A DNA stretch of 41,002 nucleotides from the NCBI GenBank assembly GCA_001304105.1, contig LJUR01000010.1:1-41002 (forward strand), read 5' to 3'. Shown one piece after another: positions 38,541 through 41,002 of this stretch; position 1 is the stretch's first letter; the number at the start of each line of letters is the position of its first letter. A program made the position numbers and the translations under genes. The stretch comes from Deltaproteobacteria bacterium SM23_61. Its GTDB lineage: Bacteria; Desulfobacterota; SM23-61. The notes under the pieces are model-generated. The model was not told the origin of the DNA. It did not search any database and was given only the letters and a program-made list of their open reading frames with translations.

Positions 38541-39468
38541 ATTTGGAAGAAGGGCTCAGCTCCCGGGATCTCTTCCGGAATTTCTCCGCTTCTTGGGGGT
38601 TCCCCAGGGCTTCGTAAAGGGAGGCGATCTGTTCGAGGTCGTAAAGAATGCGCTCCTTCAGGCCGAGGGATTCGTTGACCCTCCAGGCGCGCAGATAATG
38701 ATCCAGGGCCTTTTCTTTCTCTCCCATTTTTTCATACAACCTTCCCAGGTTGGCCAGGCCGGTGGAAATTCCCAGGGAGTTTTCCCTTTTCTTGTCCGTT
38801 TCCAAGGCCCCCCGGTACGCCTCCAGGGCCCGGGTCCAGTCTTTCCGCGACTCGTAAATCGCTCCCATGTTGTTCAGGTTGTCCGCGATCCCCGCCAAAT
38901 TCCCGGATTTTTCATTCAAACCCTTCGCCCGGATATAGCACTCCATGGCCCGGTCGTACTGGCCCAGTTGCCGGTAGGCCAGGCCGATATTGTTCCACCG
39001 GACGGCCTGTCCCTTTAGATCTCCCCGCTTTTCCTCCATGGCCAGGGATTTTTGGAGGAATTCCAAAGCGGCCTGCGGTTTTCCCAGAGAAAGGGTGGCG
39101 CTTCCGATATTGTTCAGGTTCAGGGACATTCCCGCATCGTTGCCCAGATCGGAATGGATGGCCAGCGAACGCTGGTAATATTCGAGGGCCGTGTGAATCC
39201 GGCCCGTGGCCTGGAACACGGTCCCCATGTGATTCAGGGTCCTCGCCACCCCCTCCCGGTGGTCGATGGATTCGTAACCCCGGAGGGCCCGCTGGTAATA
39301 GCCCAGAGACCTCAGGTACTGTCCCTGCTGGAAAAAATCGGCTCCCTTGTTCTCCAACTCCACGGCCTGGGACTGCTTCCGCCGGACCTCCGACGGGGTC
39401 CCACACCCTGTCCAGGCGGTGAGGATAAGAACGGATAAAAATAGATAGAAAAATCTCTTAACGGACAT
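38539..39468 (-). CDS. TPR-repeat lipoprotein
   Basis: MSVKRFFYLFLSVLILTAWTGC lipobox; repeated TPR units (GVARTLNHMGTVFQATGRIHTALEYYQRSL…); start refined to 39468. Confidence 0.85.
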   Translation of the reverse strand: MSVKRFFYLFLSVLILTAWTGCGTPSEVRRKQSQAVELENKGADFFQQGQYLRSLGYYQRALRGYESIDHREGVARTLNHMGTVFQATGRIHTALEYYQRSLAIHSDLGNDAGMSLNLNNIGSATLSLGKPQAALEFLQKSLAMEEKRGDLKGQAVRWNNIGLAYRQLGQYDRAMECYIRAKGLNEKSGNLAGIADNLNNMGAIYESRKDWTRALEAYRGALETDKKRENSLGISTGLANLGRLYEKMGEKEKALDHYLRAWRVNESLGLKERILYDLEQIASLYEALGNPQEAEKFRKRSRELSPSSK

Positions 39469-39558
39469 ATTCCCCGGATCCTCTTTTTTATGGAGTTTAT
39501 CAAGGCAGGAGAAAATTATCAAGAGCGAGGAATGTCTTGCCCCCTTCACTTTTCGCCC

Positions 39559-40085
39559 AGTGTCCTGAGTTGAAAGTTCGCTGCCGAATTCAAGGGGGAA
39601 GCGACGGCCCGGGCGAAGGCTCGCTGGGCTTGCCAAAATGAGGCGGTGGTCTCTCTTGGGTCAACGGGGAACTTATTTCGATTCTTCCTAAAATGGGTTT
39701 TATTTTCTTCTTAGATGGGCTTATCCCTATGGGCCAGCGTCTCCTTGCGGAATACAGGGAAACTCAACTTATTCGGGTTTGGTCCCGCCGATTTTGGCGG
39801 CGCCCATCGATCCTCCGCCCGGCCCGGAAGCAAGGGCATTATGCCCAAAGACCATGGAGCAGTTCTTCTTTTACTGGTTTTCGTCGGATTATTGCTTGGT
39901 TGGTCAGATGGGAGCTGGCATTCCGTTTTCAACCGAGCGGTCGGGGACAGGGACCTCGCGGAACCCAAGCCAAGGCTCCCGAATCCGGGTGGTTCCCGCC
40001 GATTCTGTCCCGCATGTACGGGATGCACCCCCTGGGCGGAGAATACTTCGGTATCCTTTCCACCCACTCGATCGGGAGAATAACC
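39559..40085. repeat. Mosaic intergenic repeat copy D
   Basis: Start AGTGTCCTGAGTTGAAAGTTCGCTGCCGAATTCAAGGGGG; end …CCACTCGATCGGGAGAATAACC; blocks shared with copies A and B. Confidence 0.85.
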
Positions 40086-40125
40086 AAAAAATAAAGGGGG
40101 GCCGAAACGATCTTCGGTCCCCCAG
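40084..40125 (-). terminator. Rho-independent terminator of htrA-like gene
   Basis: Minus: GGGGGACCGAAGATCGTTTCGGCCCCCCTTTATTTTTT. Confidence 0.8.
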
Positions 40126-40146
40126 GTTTTTCCCATCCGGCCCTGA

Positions 40147-41002
40147 TTATTTCGCCAGAGCGGCGAAGAAAGTCCCCTCACTGCGCCTCAGGAGGAGCAA
40201 GAGGGAATCGCTATCTTTTGCCTTGGAAATCACCTCGACGGCCCGTTTGCTTGAATTTACCGGCTGGCGATTCACGCTCAAAAGAATGTCTCCCGGACGT
40301 ACGCCCGCCAGGTCTGCCGGGCTCCCCGGTTGAACGTTGGCCACCAAAACACCCTGGCCGCTTTGGGGTTTGAACAACCCTTTCATCTGAGGATTCAGGT
40401 CTTCCAGCCCGAGGCCCCACTTTCCCTGGTCGGAGGAGGCGGATTTCTCCACCTTCGCTTCTCCCGAGCCGAACTTTTCAATCTTGAGGGTCAGCTGCTT
40501 TTCACTGCCCTCGCGGAGAACGGCGACCTTGGCCTCCCGGCCCACAGGAGTCTGGGCAACCCGGGAAGACAAATCCCGGGGTCCGTCAATTTTCTTCTGA
40601 TTAAAGGCGATGACTACATCGCCCGCTTTCACCCCTCCTTTATCCGCCGGGCTTCCCGGAACCACCTCGCTTACCAGAGCCCCTTTGGCCTCTTTCAAGT
40701 TCATTGCCTTGGTCAACTCGGGGGTGATGGCTTGAATGCTCACCCCCATGTACCCGCGCGTCACTTCCCCCTTGGAGATCAGCTGGGGGATGATCGGCTT
40801 GGCCACGTTCACCGGGATGGCAAATCCGATCCCTTGCCCGTTGGGAACGATGGCCGTGTTGATCCCTACGACCTCTCCTTTCACGTTAAAGAGGGGACCC
40901 CCGGAGTTTCCCGGGTTGATGGGGGCGTCCGTCTGGATAAAATCATCGTAAGGTCCGGCCCCGATGATCCGCCCTTTCGCGCTTACGATTCCCGCAGTTA
41001 CC
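40147..41002 (-). CDS. HtrA/DegP-like serine protease with two PDZ domains, 5' end beyond the window
   Basis: Frame continues to the window edge: [53 protein letters not shown]-terminal PDZ repeats ([38 protein letters not shown]). Confidence 0.95.
   Translation of the reverse strand, partial: VTAGIVSAKGRIIGAGPYDDFIQTDAPINPGNSGGPLFNVKGEVVGINTAIVPNGQGIGFAIPVNVAKPIIPQLISKGEVTRGYMGVSIQAITPELTKAMNLKEAKGALVSEVVPGSPADKGGVKAGDVVIAFNQKKIDGPRDLSSRVAQTPVGREAKVAVLREGSEKQLTLKIEKFGSGEAKVEKSASSDQGKWGLGLEDLNPQMKGLFKPQSGQGVLVANVQPGSPADLAGVRPGDILLSVNRQPVNSSKRAVEVISKAKDSDSLLLLLRRSEGTFFAALAK

Overview
The window looks like a chromosomal segment from a Desulfobacterota/'deltaproteobacterial'-type genome (inferred from gene content, not tested). 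It carries mostly housekeeping and metabolic genes: LivM/LivH permeases, a tungsten AOR-family oxidoreductase with a MoaD/ThiS-like protein, an M23 peptidase and bactofilin pair, tRNA-Sec(UCA), prmA, rsmE, tRNA-Phe(GAA), an IS110-family transposase, an AAA/DUF4143 ATPase, a GNAT, an IMDH/IDH-family dehydrogenase, a PEP-CTERM protein, pgi, a membrane sulfatase-like gene with an apparent frameshift, pyruvate kinase, a GAF/PAS histidine kinase, ggt, uvrC, uvrB, a CoA-binding/NDP-forming acyl-CoA synthetase, a TPR lipoprotein and a partial HtrA. The striking part is the intergenic DNA, which holds several layered repeat systems. (1) About 18 short, degenerate tandem arrays with a period of exactly 7 bp but different unit sequences; several contain the stop codon of the neighbouring gene. 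(2) Elements with arms made of 9-bp-period units (..CGCAGAG.. / ..CTCTGCG..) in inverted orientation; two of them share a conserved Cys-containing small ORF. (3) Multi-hairpin arrays joined by a fixed linker (TTGAGGAGCG), whose stems vary by compensatory changes. (4) Four mosaic 0.3-0.6 kb repeats with AGTGTCGTGTCC-type ends, one of them bounded by an apparent 5-bp target duplication. The IS110 transposase start is sequestered in a perfect 14-bp hairpin. All calls were made by eye; no alignment or database search was run.
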